DNA from: Deinococcus grandis
Lineage (GTDB): Bacteria > Deinococcota > Deinococci > Deinococcales > Deinococcaceae
Direction: 5' to 3'
NCBI RefSeq assembly: GCF_001485435.1
Contig: NZ_BCMS01000001.1
Location: forward strand, 1,125,501 to 1,189,500
Length of the DNA: 64,000 bases
The position numbers and the translations under genes were made by a program. This document shows, piece by piece, positions 7,534 to 19,500 of this stretch. Within the stretch, counting starts at the first letter, position 1, and every line of letters starts with the position of its first letter. The notes beneath the pieces are model-generated. The model saw nothing but the letters and a program-made list of their open reading frames with translations, had not been told where the DNA came from and did no database searches.

Positions 7534-8323
7534 CCTGGAACTCCGCGCGGCGCTTGTTCAGGAAGGCGTCCACCCCCTCACGGAAATCCTTCGTGGCGAC
7601 CGTCATCCCGAACAGGTCCGCCTCGACCTCCAGGCCCGCCTCCAGCGTGGTGTCCATGCCGCGGCGCACCGCCTCCTTGACGAGGGACAGCGCGATCGGG
7701 GCGTTCTTCAGCATCAGTTCGGCCACCTCGCGCGCCTTGGTCAGGGCGTCGTCCGCGACGTAGTTCACGAGGCCCATGCCCAGCGCCTCGTCGGCCTTCA
7801 CCTGACGGGCCGTGAGCATCAGGTCCAGCGCGCGGCCCGCACCGACCAGCCGCGCCAGACGCTGCGTACCGCCGAAACCGGGAATCAGGCCCAGGGACAC
7901 CTCCGGCAGGCCCAGGCGGGCGGTTGTCGCGGCCACGCGCACGTCGCACGCCAGCGCCAGTTCCAGCCCGCCGCCCAGCGCGAAGCCGTTCACGGCCGCG
8001 ATCACCGGAATCGGCAGCGAGGAGATCTGGTGCATGACGTCCTGCCCGGCCAGCGACAGCTCGCGGCCGTCGTACACGCCCTCCAGATTCTCGAACTCGC
8101 TGATGTCGGCGCCCGCCACGAACGCCTTGTCCCCGGCGCCCGTGATGATCAGCGCGCCGACCTCGGCGTCCTCCACGATCAGGTTCACGGCCTGCGCGAT
8201 CTCCGACAGGGTATCGGCACTCAGGGCGTTCAGCGCGCGGGGGCGGTTGATGGTCAGGACCGCGATGGGGCCATGCTGGTCAATCTGCACGTTGTTGAAC
8301 TCGAATTCATCCAGTTGGGTCAT
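7526..8323 (-). CDS. Enoyl-CoA hydratase/isomerase (crotonase family)
   Basis: A 265-residue crotonase-fold enzyme that hydrates 2-enoyl-CoA during fatty-acid beta-oxidation. Diagnostic segments are RPRALNALS, the oxyanion and CoA pocket FVAGADISEFE, NGFALGGGLELALACD with the first catalytic Glu, and LPEVSLGLIPGFGGTQR with the second. Both hydratase glutamates are retained, favouring true hydratase over isomerase or decarboxylase. The ATG 8323 (MTQLDEFEF) has an AGGAT ribosome-binding site, and residues upstream of it are out of character for the family. It is the first gene of a two-gene unit with the HD protein. Confidence 0.92.
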   Translation of the reverse strand: MTQLDEFEFNNVQIDQHGPIAVLTINRPRALNALSADTLSEIAQAVNLIVEDAEVGALIITGAGDKAFVAGADISEFENLEGVYDGRELSLAGQDVMHQISSLPIPVIAAVNGFALGGGLELALACDVRVAATTARLGLPEVSLGLIPGFGGTQRLARLVGAGRALDLMLTARQVKADEALGMGLVNYVADDALTKAREVAELMLKNAPIALSLVKEAVRRGMDTTLEAGLEVEADLFGMTVATKDFREGVDAFLNKRRAEFQGE

Positions 8324-8382
8324 GCGAGTATCCTGCCACAGCCCGCCCCGCGCACAAAGGGCGCACAACGGCGATCACGACA

Positions 8383-8415
8383 CAAAAGGAGGACCGCCCG
8401 GCTGGACGGCCCTCC
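8383..8415 (-). terminator. Rho-independent terminator of the phosphorylase gene
   Basis: GGAGGGCCG pairs with CGGTCCTCC (one mismatch) and is followed on the minus strand by TTTTGTGT, directly after the 8429 stop. Confidence 0.75.
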
Positions 8416-8428
8416 CCGGCACGGTCGC

Positions 8429-9148
8429 TCAGTCGCGCGCGGCCAGCGTCACGATGGCGTCCAGCGCCACGCGCACCATGCGGTCCACCCCGGCGGCCAG
8501 CACGTCGTCCGGCACCAGCTGCGGATCGCCGATGTCGTTGCTGCACGCCGTCAGACACGCCGCGCGCAGGCCCCGCTGCGCCGCGACCAGGAAGATCGCG
8601 CTGGCCTCCATCTCGAAACCCAGCACGCCCCGGCCCGCCCACAGCCGCGCATGCTCGGGCGTGCTGGCGTAGAAGGCGTCCTCGGTCATGACCAGCCCCA
8701 CGTGGTGCGGGGCGCCGCTGGCGCGGGCCGCCTGCACGCTGGCCTCCACGACCTCGAAGCTCGCGGCGGGCGCGTACGGCGCGCCGCCCAGCATCTGCCG
8801 GGTGGTCCCGTCGTTCGGCACGGCCGCCGTGGCGATCACCAGATCACCCGGCGCCACGCTGGGGGTCGCGCCGCCCAGCGTGCCCACGCGGATCAGCGTC
8901 CGCGCGCCCAGTCGCGCGAGTTCCTCCGCGACGATCGCCGCGCTCGGGCAGCCCATCCCGGTCGTCTGCACGCTGACCGGCACGCCCTGATACGTGCCCG
9001 TGAAGCCCAGCAGCTGCCGGTGACTGGTGTACTCGCGGGCGCCCTCCAGGTACGTCTCGGCAATGTGACGCGCGCGGTTGGGATCACCGGGCAGCAGGAC
9101 ATACGGGGCGACGTCGCCGGGCTGGGCTCGAACGTGAATCTGGCTCAT
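8429..9148 (-). CDS. deoD: Purine-nucleoside phosphorylase, DeoD type
   Basis: A 239-residue member of the hexameric NP-I phosphorylase family, which cleaves purine nucleosides with phosphate to give free base and ribose-1-phosphate. The phosphate-binding LPGDPNRA motif is near the N-terminus, TGMGCPS is conserved, RVGTLGG follows, and the base/ribose site includes GFEMEASAIF. Near the end SNDIGDP holds the general-acid Asp region of DeoD enzymes rather than uridine phosphorylase. The length is normal. The start is strongly supported by TATACT exactly 7 nt upstream (leaderless promoter). Monocistronic, with its own terminator. Specificity for adenosine or guanosine cannot be read from the sequence. 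Confidence 0.9.
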   Translation of the reverse strand: MSQIHVRAQPGDVAPYVLLPGDPNRARHIAETYLEGAREYTSHRQLLGFTGTYQGVPVSVQTTGMGCPSAAIVAEELARLGARTLIRVGTLGGATPSVAPGDLVIATAAVPNDGTTRQMLGGAPYAPAASFEVVEASVQAARASGAPHHVGLVMTEDAFYASTPEHARLWAGRGVLGFEMEASAIFLVAAQRGLRAACLTACSNDIGDPQLVPDDVLAAGVDRMVRVALDAIVTLAARD

Positions 9149-9498
9149 GCGCCGGAGTATAGGTGGCGCGCCGGGTGCCGCCTACTGCCCGCAGGCCCCG
9201 CCGGACCATGAGCGAAAGCTCATGAACGCCGGGCATGACGGCCCCGACAGTTTTCTCACGAGGCAGGCCCCTGAGCCCGCTCTGCACACACTCCGCGCTC
9301 CTCATACGAAAGGGCCAATCTGTCACGCGACGCTCACGATCAAGAGGAATGTCAGATTCGACTCATAAAACCCCTCCACGTCGACGCAATCGCCGGGCGG
9401 TGTTCACAAAGACCTCACTCCCCCTGCCTACCGTGAAGCCCAGAGGAACGCGTCACATTGTGCTGTCGTTTCCGATTCAGACCGAAGGAGAACTCAAC
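9149..9498. promoter_or_regulatory. Divergent intergenic region (deoD / SLH protein)
   Basis: Contains the deoD -10 box (minus strand TATACT, 9156-9161), a perfect CATGAGC-GAAA-GCTCATG hairpin with a GNRA-type loop at 9207-9224, and a long 5' leader to the SLH gene, whose GAAGGAG ribosome-binding site is at about 9484-9490. I see no convincing -35/-10 pair for the SLH gene and no coding sequence. Confidence 0.5.
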
Positions 9499-10677
9499 AT
9501 GCGCAAATCACTGATCATCGCGTCCACCCTGGCCCTCAGCCTCGGCGCAGCCAGCGCCCAGACCACCACCACGACCGCCGCCCCCGCCCAGGTCACCCTG
9601 AGCGACGTTCCCGCCGGTCACTGGGCCAAAGACGCCGTGGACAAGATCGTCCAGTGCGGCCTGATCCAGGGCTTCCCCGACGGCACCTTCCGCGGCAACG
9701 AGAACCTCACCCGCTACCAGGCCGCCCTGATCTTCTACCGCGCCCTGCAGACCGGCAGCCTGAGCAACTGCGGCTTCAGCGCCGGTGACATGACCACCAT
9801 TGCCAACGGCATGCAGGAAGTCAGCACCGAACTGGCCGCCATCGCCAGCCGCGTCACCGACCTCGAGAAACTCACCGCCGACCAGCAGGCCCGCATCGAC
9901 GCCCTCGAGGCGAAGATCAACGGCATGGACAGCGGCGCCGCCAGCACCGACGTCGCCGCGCTGAACGCCCGCATCGACGCGCTGGAAGCCGCCATCCGCA
10001 ACATCCCCGCCGGTCCCCAGGGTCCCGCGGGCCCCACCGGCCCCCAGGGCCCCGCAGGCCCCACCGGCCCCCAGGGCCCCGCAGGCGCCAGCACCAGCAC
10101 CACGGGCACCGTCACCACCCCCGCCCCCAGCACCGGCACCACCGTCGTCATCGGTGAACCCACCCCCACCGCCACGGCCCCCACTCGCGATATCTACGCT
10201 GGCGTCGGCGTGGGCGCCAAGATGGCCGGCAGCGGCTCCGAGTGCAAGGACCTGGGCAACAAGACCAGCAACGTGAACTACTGCCTGAACGGCAGCGCCA
10301 TGGTCGGTAAGAACAACGTGCTCGGCCCGGTCGGCGCACGAATCGGTGTGGACTACCAGGCTGGCTGGAACGCTGTGAGCGTGGACGCCAACGCCACCTA
10401 CTCACTGAACACCGGCAGCCGTATCACGCCGTACGTTGGCGCGGGCCTGGGTCTGACCAGCGGCCAGCAGCGTGGCAACACTGCCCAGAACACCAGCGAC
10501 GTGTACGTGAACGCCATCGCTGGCGTGGACTTCAACGTGACCGACAGCATCGCCGTCTTCGCCGAGTACAACGGACGCTACTACACCAGCAACAAGGGGT
10601 ACGCGACCGGACTTGACAGCAGCGCCAGCAATGGCCTGAGCAACGGCATCAAGACCGGCGTGAAGTTCTACTTCTAA
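9499..10677 (+). CDS. SLH-domain outer-membrane protein with collagen-like repeat and C-terminal beta-barrel
   Basis: A 392-residue exported protein. Segments in order: a signal peptide ending ASA-Q (about 1-20); a Thr/Ala linker; one S-layer homology domain (VPAGHWAKDAVDKIV, GLIQGFPDGTFRGNENLTRYQAA, about 36-90), which anchors to cell-wall polymer; a heptad-rich coiled coil (ITDLEK/IDALEAKI type, about 105-170); a collagen-like tract of GPQGPAGPT units (about 172-196); a Thr/Pro linker; and a C-terminal beta-barrel of about 170 residues with alternating strands and a final aromatic Phe as in outer-membrane proteins. This SLH-coiled coil-barrel plan matches the Deinococcus SlpA-like class. 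It probably tethers the outer membrane to the wall. Start chosen by GAAGGAG. Confidence 0.88.
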   Translation: MRKSLIIASTLALSLGAASAQTTTTTAAPAQVTLSDVPAGHWAKDAVDKIVQCGLIQGFPDGTFRGNENLTRYQAALIFYRALQTGSLSNCGFSAGDMTTIANGMQEVSTELAAIASRVTDLEKLTADQQARIDALEAKINGMDSGAASTDVAALNARIDALEAAIRNIPAGPQGPAGPTGPQGPAGPTGPQGPAGASTSTTGTVTTPAPSTGTTVVIGEPTPTATAPTRDIYAGVGVGAKMAGSGSECKDLGNKTSNVNYCLNGSAMVGKNNVLGPVGARIGVDYQAGWNAVSVDANATYSLNTGSRITPYVGAGLGLTSGQQRGNTAQNTSDVYVNAIAGVDFNVTDSIAVFAEYNGRYYTSNKGYATGLDSSASNGLSNGIKTGVKFYF

Positions 10678-10701
10678 GCCCCACACCCCACCAGGGTTGC
10701 G

Positions 10702-10725
10702 ACCCCCGGCCACTCGGCCGGGGGT
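10702..10725 (+). terminator. Terminator of the SLH gene
   Basis: A perfect ACCCCCGGCC/GGCCGGGGGT stem with a 4-nt loop, followed by TGTCT, 24 nt after the stop codon. Confidence 0.8.
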
Positions 10726-10783
10726 TGTCTCATGGCGGGCGTGGCACGGTGTCCCTCACCCGTGCGGGCTACACTGCGCGGTG

Positions 10784-11125
10784 ATGCGGCTCGTTTCGTT
10801 CATTCAGGTGCTGCTGCTGCTGGGCATCGCCGCTTACCTCGCGCTGGTCACGCTGGAGAATCCGGGCGTGGTCCGCCTGCCCCTGCCCACCGGGAGTGGC
10901 GAACTGACCGTGCCGGTCGGGGCGGGCGTGGCGATCTTCCTGGCGCTGGGGGTGCTGTTCGCGACGCTGCTGCTGCTGCCGGGCCTGTGGCGGGAACGCG
11001 TACGCCGTGGGCGCGAGGCCAGGCTGCGACGTCAGGCCGAGGACCGCCTGACCGCGACCCTCCAGGCGCGCCTCGGGTCGGTGGTGTCCACCGAGGTCAT
11101 CGCCGACAGTGAGGTGACCCCATGA
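10784..11125 (+). CDS. LapA/DUF1049-type small membrane protein
   Basis: A 113-residue protein with two hydrophobic helices (about residues 5-22 and 47-68) separated by a short loop rich in ENPGVVRLPLP, then a basic amphipathic cytoplasmic tail (RERVRRGREARLRRQAE). This is the LapA (DUF1049) arrangement; the enterobacterial protein acts in envelope lipid assembly, but here no LPS is expected. A TACACT box lies 8 nt before the ATG (5 nt before a GTG at 10781), so the transcript is nearly leaderless. The stop overlaps the recJ start in ATGA, indicating translational coupling. Family confident, role unknown. Confidence 0.75.
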   Translation: MRLVSFIQVLLLLGIAAYLALVTLENPGVVRLPLPTGSGELTVPVGAGVAIFLALGVLFATLLLLPGLWRERVRRGREARLRRQAEDRLTATLQARLGSVVSTEVIADSEVTP

Positions 11126-13242
11126 CCGGTGACCCCGTGACCGCGCCCCGCTGGGTGCTCGCGCCGCCCGCCAGCCGCGAGGAGCTGCTGCGCGTCATGC
11201 GGGAGTGGCGGGTGTCGCCCCCACTGGCGCAGGTCCTCACCGGGCGGCACCTCACCCCCGCACTGCTGGACCCACCGCTGACTCTGACGCCGAACCCGGC
11301 GCTGCGCGAGGCTGCCCGGCGCATCGTGACCGCGATCAGAGCGAAGCAGCGCGTCCGCATTCACGGGGACTACGACGCGGACGGCGTGAGCGCCACCGCC
11401 ACCCTGGTCCTGGGCCTGCGCGACCTGGGCGCAGACGTGCACGGCTTCATCCCGCACCGCCTGAACGAGGGCTACGGCGTCCACCCGGACAAGGTCGAGG
11501 AGCACGCCGCCGCCTGCGACCTGCTCGTGACCGTGGACTGCGGCGTGACGAACATCGAGGAGGTCGCCGCCCTGATCGCGCGGGGCGTGCAGGTCATCGT
11601 GACCGACCACCACGCGCCCGGCGACGACTTCCCCGACGCGCTGGTCGTCCACCCGCGCCTGACCGACGGTTACGACCATGACCTGCACAACCTGACCGGG
11701 GCGGGCGTCGCATACCACCTCCTCTGGGCCGTTCATGAGGAACTCGGGCTGCCGGAACCACGCGCCCTGACGGCGCTGGCCACCCTGGGCACCGTCGCGG
11801 ACGTCGCGCCTCTCATCGGGGAGAACCGCGCGCTGGTCCGCGCCGGACTGGACGCCCTGCGGGACACGACCCTGCCGGGCCTGCGCGCCCTGCTCGACTC
11901 GGGCCGCGTCAAGCGCCCCACCGCGCGGGACGTGGCCTTCATCCTCGCGCCGCGCATCAACGCCGCCGGACGCCTCGGCGAGGCCGACGTCGCGCTGGAC
12001 CTGCTGACGACCCCCAGCGCGCACGACGCCAGCCGCCTCGCGGAATACCTGGAGATCCGTAACCAGGAACGCCGCAAACTCCAGGACGACATGTTCCAGC
12101 ACGCCCTGACCCTCGCCGACCCGGGCGAGCCCGCGCTGGTCGTCACGCACCCCGACTGGCACGCGGGCGTCATGGGCATCGTCGCCAGCAAACTCGTCGA
12201 CGCGTACCACAAACCCGTGTTCATCGTCGCGCAGGGCAAGGGCTCGGTGCGGTCCACGCCCGGCATCAGCGCGGTCGAGGGCCTGCGTTACAGCCACGAC
12301 CTCCTGAAACGCTACGGCGGGCACCCCGGCGCCGCCGGATTCGCCATCGACCCCACCAACATGAACGCCTTCCGCGACCGCATCCACGCGTACGCCCGGC
12401 AGTTCCCCACCCCCGCCCCGCGGGTGCGGCTGGACGCGCCGCTGCCCGCGCTGGCCGCCAGCCTCGACCTGCTTCAGGAAACACACACCTTCGAACCCTT
12501 CGGCGAGGGACACGCCCTGCCACTGTGGCACCTGCGCGAAGCCCTCACCGAGACCCGACTGGTCGGCAAGAAAGGCAACAGCCTCCAGTTCAAGGTCGCG
12601 GGCCTGCGCGGCATCAAATTCGACGAGACCGACGACGCCCCCGGAGAACGCGACCTGGGCGCGCACCTCGTCAGCAGCGAATGGCGCGGCCAGACCCGCC
12701 TGGAATTCCACGGACAGGCCCTGCGTCCCCCCGCCCCCATCGACCTCGACGCCCCCACCCCCGGGCGGCCCACCCCGCGCCTGAACCCCAAAGCCGCCAT
12801 GGAACACCTGCGCGCCGGAGCCAGCGCCTACGCCGAGGGGCCCGTCGCCGCGTACCTGCGCGACAATGTCCCCGGCCTCACCCTCGTCACCCCCGCCGAC
12901 GCGCACCCCGGCGGGGAACTCATCCTGTACGCCCTCCCGCCCGAGGACACCCTGCGCGGCTGGCTGCACGCCACCCAGGCCCGCCCCACCGCCAGTCTCG
13001 CCTTCGCGTTCGGCCCCAAGACCCTCGCGGAACTCGAAGGCAGCCTCAGCCGCCACCACCTCAGCGCCCCGCCCGCCAACCCCCTGCTGAACCCCGGCAC
13101 CCTGGAAGCCGCCGCCGACGCCTACCGCCGCTGGCAGTGGGCGCACCACTGGCGCACCCTCAGCGACGACGGCTGGACCGCCAGCGTCCACGCCATGCTC
13201 GGCGAACCCGTACAGGAACGGGAAGCAGTCAGTGCCGACTGA
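11122..13242 (+). CDS. recJ: Single-stranded-DNA-specific exonuclease RecJ
   Basis: A 706-residue 5'-3' ssDNA exonuclease of the DHH phosphoesterase family, used in RecFOR recombination and mismatch/base-excision repair. Metal-binding motifs are HGDYDADGVSA (about 82), VDCGV (about 143) and TDHHAPGDDF (about 160), followed by a DHHA1 domain (GGHPGAAGFAI), an OB-like domain, and about 130 extra C-terminal residues like the additional domain IV described for Deinococcus radiodurans RecJ. It is co-translated with the upstream LapA-like gene (4-nt overlap). All catalytic residues seen appear intact. A long perfect hairpin follows. Confidence 0.95.
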   Translation: MTGDPVTAPRWVLAPPASREELLRVMREWRVSPPLAQVLTGRHLTPALLDPPLTLTPNPALREAARRIVTAIRAKQRVRIHGDYDADGVSATATLVLGLRDLGADVHGFIPHRLNEGYGVHPDKVEEHAAACDLLVTVDCGVTNIEEVAALIARGVQVIVTDHHAPGDDFPDALVVHPRLTDGYDHDLHNLTGAGVAYHLLWAVHEELGLPEPRALTALATLGTVADVAPLIGENRALVRAGLDALRDTTLPGLRALLDSGRVKRPTARDVAFILAPRINAAGRLGEADVALDLLTTPSAHDASRLAEYLEIRNQERRKLQDDMFQHALTLADPGEPALVVTHPDWHAGVMGIVASKLVDAYHKPVFIVAQGKGSVRSTPGISAVEGLRYSHDLLKRYGGHPGAAGFAIDPTNMNAFRDRIHAYARQFPTPAPRVRLDAPLPALAASLDLLQETHTFEPFGEGHALPLWHLREALTETRLVGKKGNSLQFKVAGLRGIKFDETDDAPGERDLGAHLVSSEWRGQTRLEFHGQALRPPAPIDLDAPTPGRPTPRLNPKAAMEHLRAGASAYAEGPVAAYLRDNVPGLTLVTPADAHPGGELILYALPPEDTLRGWLHATQARPTASLAFAFGPKTLAELEGSLSRHHLSAPPANPLLNPGTLEAAADAYRRWQWAHHWRTLSDDGWTASVHAMLGEPVQEREAVSAD

Positions 13243-13260
13243 GCAGGGTCAAAGGGTCTG

Positions 13261-13305
13261 AAGGTCTGAGGGTCCAAGGCTTCGACGCTTGGACCCTCAG
13301 ACCTT
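13261..13305. terminator. Bidirectional terminator between recJ and the FAD gene
   Basis: A perfect 18-bp stem (13261-13278 with 13288-13305), 9-nt loop, followed by TTTT on the plus strand. It sits 19 nt after the recJ stop and 15 nt from the convergent gene end. It shares GGTCAAA and CTTTTGACT flanks with the hairpin at 17542-17600. Confidence 0.85.
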
Positions 13306-13320
13306 TTGACTTTCAGCCCT

Positions 13321-14337
13321 TCACGTTCCCGTGACGCGGCGGGCGAGGGTCCAGCCGCTGAGGAGTGCGGTTTCCACGCGGGGGCCGTGCTCGTCGGGGG
13401 TGAACCAGTCGCCGCACCAGCCGAGGCGTAGTTCGGGGTCCCAGTGGCAGGGGCCGGGCGCGGGGCGGTTGGGGATGGCGTAACGCCAGCGGTGCGCGAA
13501 GGCGTGCAGGGCGGGGGGGAGGTCGCCCGTGATCTCGGCGGCGGCGCGCAGCAGGTCGGGCAGGACCTCTTCGGGGGTGCGCTCCAGGTTCGCGCGGCTC
13601 CAGTCGGGCGTGGCGTGCAGCGTCAGCGCGGGCGGGTGCCCAGCGGGGCGTTTGGTGTGCTCGCGCGCCAGCCATTCCAGGACGGGGTGGTCGGTGCGCA
13701 GGGCGGGCCAGCTGACGTCCAGATCGCGTTCCAGCACGACGCCTGCCGCCCAGCACGGCGCGTACTCGACGGCGGCGACCCGTTCGGCGGTGCCCTCGGA
13801 GTCGCTGCCGCGCAGGTCGAGGTCTGCCAGCAGCGGGGCCAGTTGCGGCGCGGGCAGGTTCAGGAGGAGCGTCCCGGCCTCCCAGGTGGCACCGTCGCGG
13901 GTGTGGACGCGCCAGCCGCCGGGGCGGCGTTCCAGGCTGGTGACGGTCACGCCGGTGGTGACCTCCAGCCCGCGTGCGAGGGTGCGGCCCAGGGTGCTGA
14001 GGCCCTGCGGGGGCGCGTAGCGGGGGTGCCCGTCGCCGCCTCCGCTGATCTGTCCGGCCTGCCAGCGGGAGACGCCGCGCGTCCACTCGGCGTTCCAGCC
14101 TTCCCGGATGCCCGCCTCGGCCAGCGCGCGGGTGCGGTCGTGGCGGGCAGTGAAGAACCGCGCCCCGTGATCCAGTCGCGCCTCGCGCCCGTCGGGGAGG
14201 GTCACGCGGCGGGTGGCGGCGCGGCCCGACACGCCCCGCGCCTTGTCCAGCAGCGTGACCTGCTGCCCCGCCGCCCCCAGGTCACGCGCCGCGGCCAGCC
14301 CACCCAGGCCCGCACCCACCATCAGCACGCCTTGCAT
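13321..14337 (-). CDS. FAD-dependent oxidoreductase, renalase/amine-oxidase-like
   Basis: A 338-residue flavoprotein. The N-terminal Rossmann motif is VGAGLGGLAAARDL, followed by the ADP-binding acidic residue region LLDKARGVSGRAATRR and LDHGARFFTAR, a block characteristic of renalase-like NAD(P)/FAD enzymes. The C-terminus has a second FAD contact (LGWCGDWFTP...VETALLSGW). Such enzymes oxidise amines or alpha-dihydropyridine forms of NAD(P)H; the substrate here cannot be fixed. It is the last gene of a minus-strand operon with the CoA-binding protein (3-nt gap) and hemL. The start is the ATG at 14337 directly after the neighbour's stop. Confidence 0.82.
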   Translation of the reverse strand: MQGVLMVGAGLGGLAAARDLGAAGQQVTLLDKARGVSGRAATRRVTLPDGREARLDHGARFFTARHDRTRALAEAGIREGWNAEWTRGVSRWQAGQISGGGDGHPRYAPPQGLSTLGRTLARGLEVTTGVTVTSLERRPGGWRVHTRDGATWEAGTLLLNLPAPQLAPLLADLDLRGSDSEGTAERVAAVEYAPCWAAGVVLERDLDVSWPALRTDHPVLEWLAREHTKRPAGHPPALTLHATPDWSRANLERTPEEVLPDLLRAAAEITGDLPPALHAFAHRWRYAIPNRPAPGPCHWDPELRLGWCGDWFTPDEHGPRVETALLSGWTLARRVTGT

Positions 14338-14340
14338 GCG

Positions 14341-14765
14341 TTACAGCAGCGCCCGGTGATCGGCGAGCAGGCAGCGGTCCTGCACGACGTCGATGCCATG
14401 GGCCGCGAGTTCGCGGGCGGTCGCGTCGTCACGAATGCCGAGCTGCAACCACACCACCTTCGGCGGGGTCGGCATGGCCAGGATGTCCGGCAGGTGCCCG
14501 CGCACCTTGTCGCTGCGGCGGAACACGTCCACGATGTCCACCGGGGTCGTGATCTCCGCCAGGGTCGCCACCGCCCGGTGCCCGAAGAAGCTCTCGCCGC
14601 GCGCCGCCAGCGCCGGGTTCACCGGGATGATCGTGTACCCCTGGCGGTGCATGTACTCCGGCACGTAGTACGCGGGTTTCATCGCGTCATGATGGAAGCC
14701 CACCACGGCAATCACTCGGTGCTCGGTGAGGATCTGCCGCACCTGCGCCGTCTGGGTGACCAGGG

Positions 14766-14769
<4 letters not shown>
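14341..14769 (-). CDS. CoA-binding domain protein (YccU type)
   Basis: A 142-residue single-domain protein of the CoA_binding_2 family. The Rossmann-like nucleotide-binding start is RVIAVVGFHHD, followed by YYVPEYMHRQGYTIIPVNP, DIVDVFRRSDKV and a C-terminal QDRCLL. The fold binds CoA or NAD-like ligands; a biochemical role has not been fixed for stand-alone members. The start is a GTG forming a GTGA overlap with the hemL stop, and the stop lies 3 nt from the next gene, so it is the middle gene of a tightly packed three-gene operon. Confidence 0.85.
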
Positions 14770-16127
<1,358 letters not shown>

Positions 16128-16251
16128 GCCCCCCACCTTACCGGAGGCCCGTGAGGGCCGTGGGCAACCCAGCGCACACTGACCTCAGCAGGGCGCGGGA
16201 GGTCTGCACCGCGCGCCGGGCCGGACAGGAGGGGCGCGCTACGCTGGCGGG

Positions 16252-17538
16252 ATGAGTGAGTCGTCCCCCAACCTGACCATCCGGGCGATGGGCGTGCGGG
16301 CCCGCGCCGCCGCGCGCGTGCTGCGGTCGCTGCCCACCGCGCGCAAGGTGGCCGCGCTGCACGCGATCGCCGCCGGACTGCGCGCCAACGCTGACGGCAT
16401 CCTGGCCGCGAACGCGCAGGACGTGCAGGCCGCGCTGGAGGCCGGGCTGCCCGAGCCGATGGTGGCCCGCCTGCGCCTGGACGCCCGCATGCTGGACGGC
16501 ATCGCGGCGGACGTGGAGGCCGTGTCGCGCCTGCCCGACCCGGTGGGGGAGACCACCCCCGCGCGGGAGCAGCCGAGCGGCATCCGCGTGAGCACCCGGC
16601 GCGTCCCGCTGGGCGTGCTGGGTGTCATCTACGAGAGCCGCCCGAACGTGACCGTGGACGTCGCCGCGCTGGCCCTGATGAGCGGGAACGCCGTGATCCT
16701 GCGCGGCGGCAAGGAGACCGTGCGCAGCAACGCCGCGCTGGAAGCCGTCATCCACGCCGCGCTGCGCGAACAGAACCTCCCGGCGCACGGGGTGCAGGTC
16801 ATCCGCGACCCGGCCCGCGAGCGCATGCTCGACCTCCTGAAACTGGACGATCTGGTCGACGCGATCATCCCGCGCGGCGGGGCCGGCCTGCACCGCTACT
16901 GCGTGGAGAACGCCACCGTGCCCGTCATCGTGGGCGGCATCGGCGTGGTCCACGTGTACCTCGACCCCAGCTTCACCCGCGACCCCGCCGACCGCGCGCG
17001 TGCCCTGGAGATCGTCCGGAACGCGAAGGTGCAGAAACCCAGCGCCTGCAACGCCCTCGACACCCTCCTGATTCACGAGCACGCGCTGGACGCCCTGCCG
17101 GACATCGCCCGCGACCTCCAGGCGCACGGCGTGACCCTGCGCACCGACCCGGCCGCCCACGCCGCCCTGAGTGCCGCCGGGATCACCACCGATCCCGCCA
17201 CGGACGCCGACTACGGCACGGAATTCCTGGCCCTGACCGCCAGCGTGAAGACCGTCCCCTCCTTCGAGGACGCACTGGACTTCATCGCCGCGCGCGGGAA
17301 CCACACCGACGTGATCCTCACCCGCGACGACGCGCAGGCGGGGCGGTTCATCGAGGACGTCGACTCGGCGGCCGTCGTCGTGAACGCCAGCCCCCGCTTC
17401 AACGACGGCGGACAGCTCGGCCTGGGCGCCGAGGTCGCCATCAGCACCCAGAAACTCCACGCCCGCGGCCCCATGGGCCTGCGCGAACTGACCACCACCA
17501 AATGGGTCGTGGAAGGCAACGGCGAAGTAAGGATGTAG
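16252..17538 (+). CDS. proA: Gamma-glutamyl phosphate reductase
   Basis: A 428-residue aldehyde-dehydrogenase-fold enzyme that reduces gamma-glutamyl phosphate to glutamate-5-semialdehyde with NADPH in proline synthesis. Recognisable segments are GVLGVIYESRPNVTVD, LMSGNAVILRGGKE, QVIRDPARERM, IIPRGGAGLHRYC, the catalytic cysteine in KPSACNALDTLL, and the C-terminal RFNDGGQLGLGAEVAIST and HARGPMGLRELT. The length is normal. TACGCT sits 6 nt before the ATG, suggesting a leaderless mRNA. proB is not adjacent in this window. It is followed by a long hairpin. Confidence 0.97.
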   Translation: MSESSPNLTIRAMGVRARAAARVLRSLPTARKVAALHAIAAGLRANADGILAANAQDVQAALEAGLPEPMVARLRLDARMLDGIAADVEAVSRLPDPVGETTPAREQPSGIRVSTRRVPLGVLGVIYESRPNVTVDVAALALMSGNAVILRGGKETVRSNAALEAVIHAALREQNLPAHGVQVIRDPARERMLDLLKLDDLVDAIIPRGGAGLHRYCVENATVPVIVGGIGVVHVYLDPSFTRDPADRARALEIVRNAKVQKPSACNALDTLLIHEHALDALPDIARDLQAHGVTLRTDPAAHAALSAAGITTDPATDADYGTEFLALTASVKTVPSFEDALDFIAARGNHTDVILTRDDAQAGRFIEDVDSAAVVVNASPRFNDGGQLGLGAEVAISTQKLHARGPMGLRELTTTKWVVEGNGEVRM

Positions 17539-17541
17539 ATG

Positions 17542-17600
17542 GTCAAAAGTTGATGGTTGATAGAAGGGAGCCGACCCTCTATCAACCATCAACTTTTGAC
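17542..17600. terminator. Bidirectional terminator between proA and dxs
   Basis: An almost perfect 26-bp inverted repeat (17542-17568 with 17575-17600, one bulged A), loop AGCCGA, directly after the proA stop and before the convergent dxs stop. Unusually A/T-rich for this genome and related at its ends to 13251-13310. Confidence 0.8.
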
Positions 17601-17610
17601 TATCAACCTG

Positions 17611-19496
<1,886 letters not shown>

Positions 19497-19500
<4 letters not shown>

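Noticed and set aside
10010..10090. Tandem repeats resembling a CRISPR-like array
   Set aside because: They encode in-frame Gly-Pro-Gln/Gly-Pro-Ala collagen-like units without unique spacers.
11032..13191. Minus-strand open frame of 719 codons opposite recJ
   Set aside because: Antisense shadow; the plus strand carries complete RecJ motifs.
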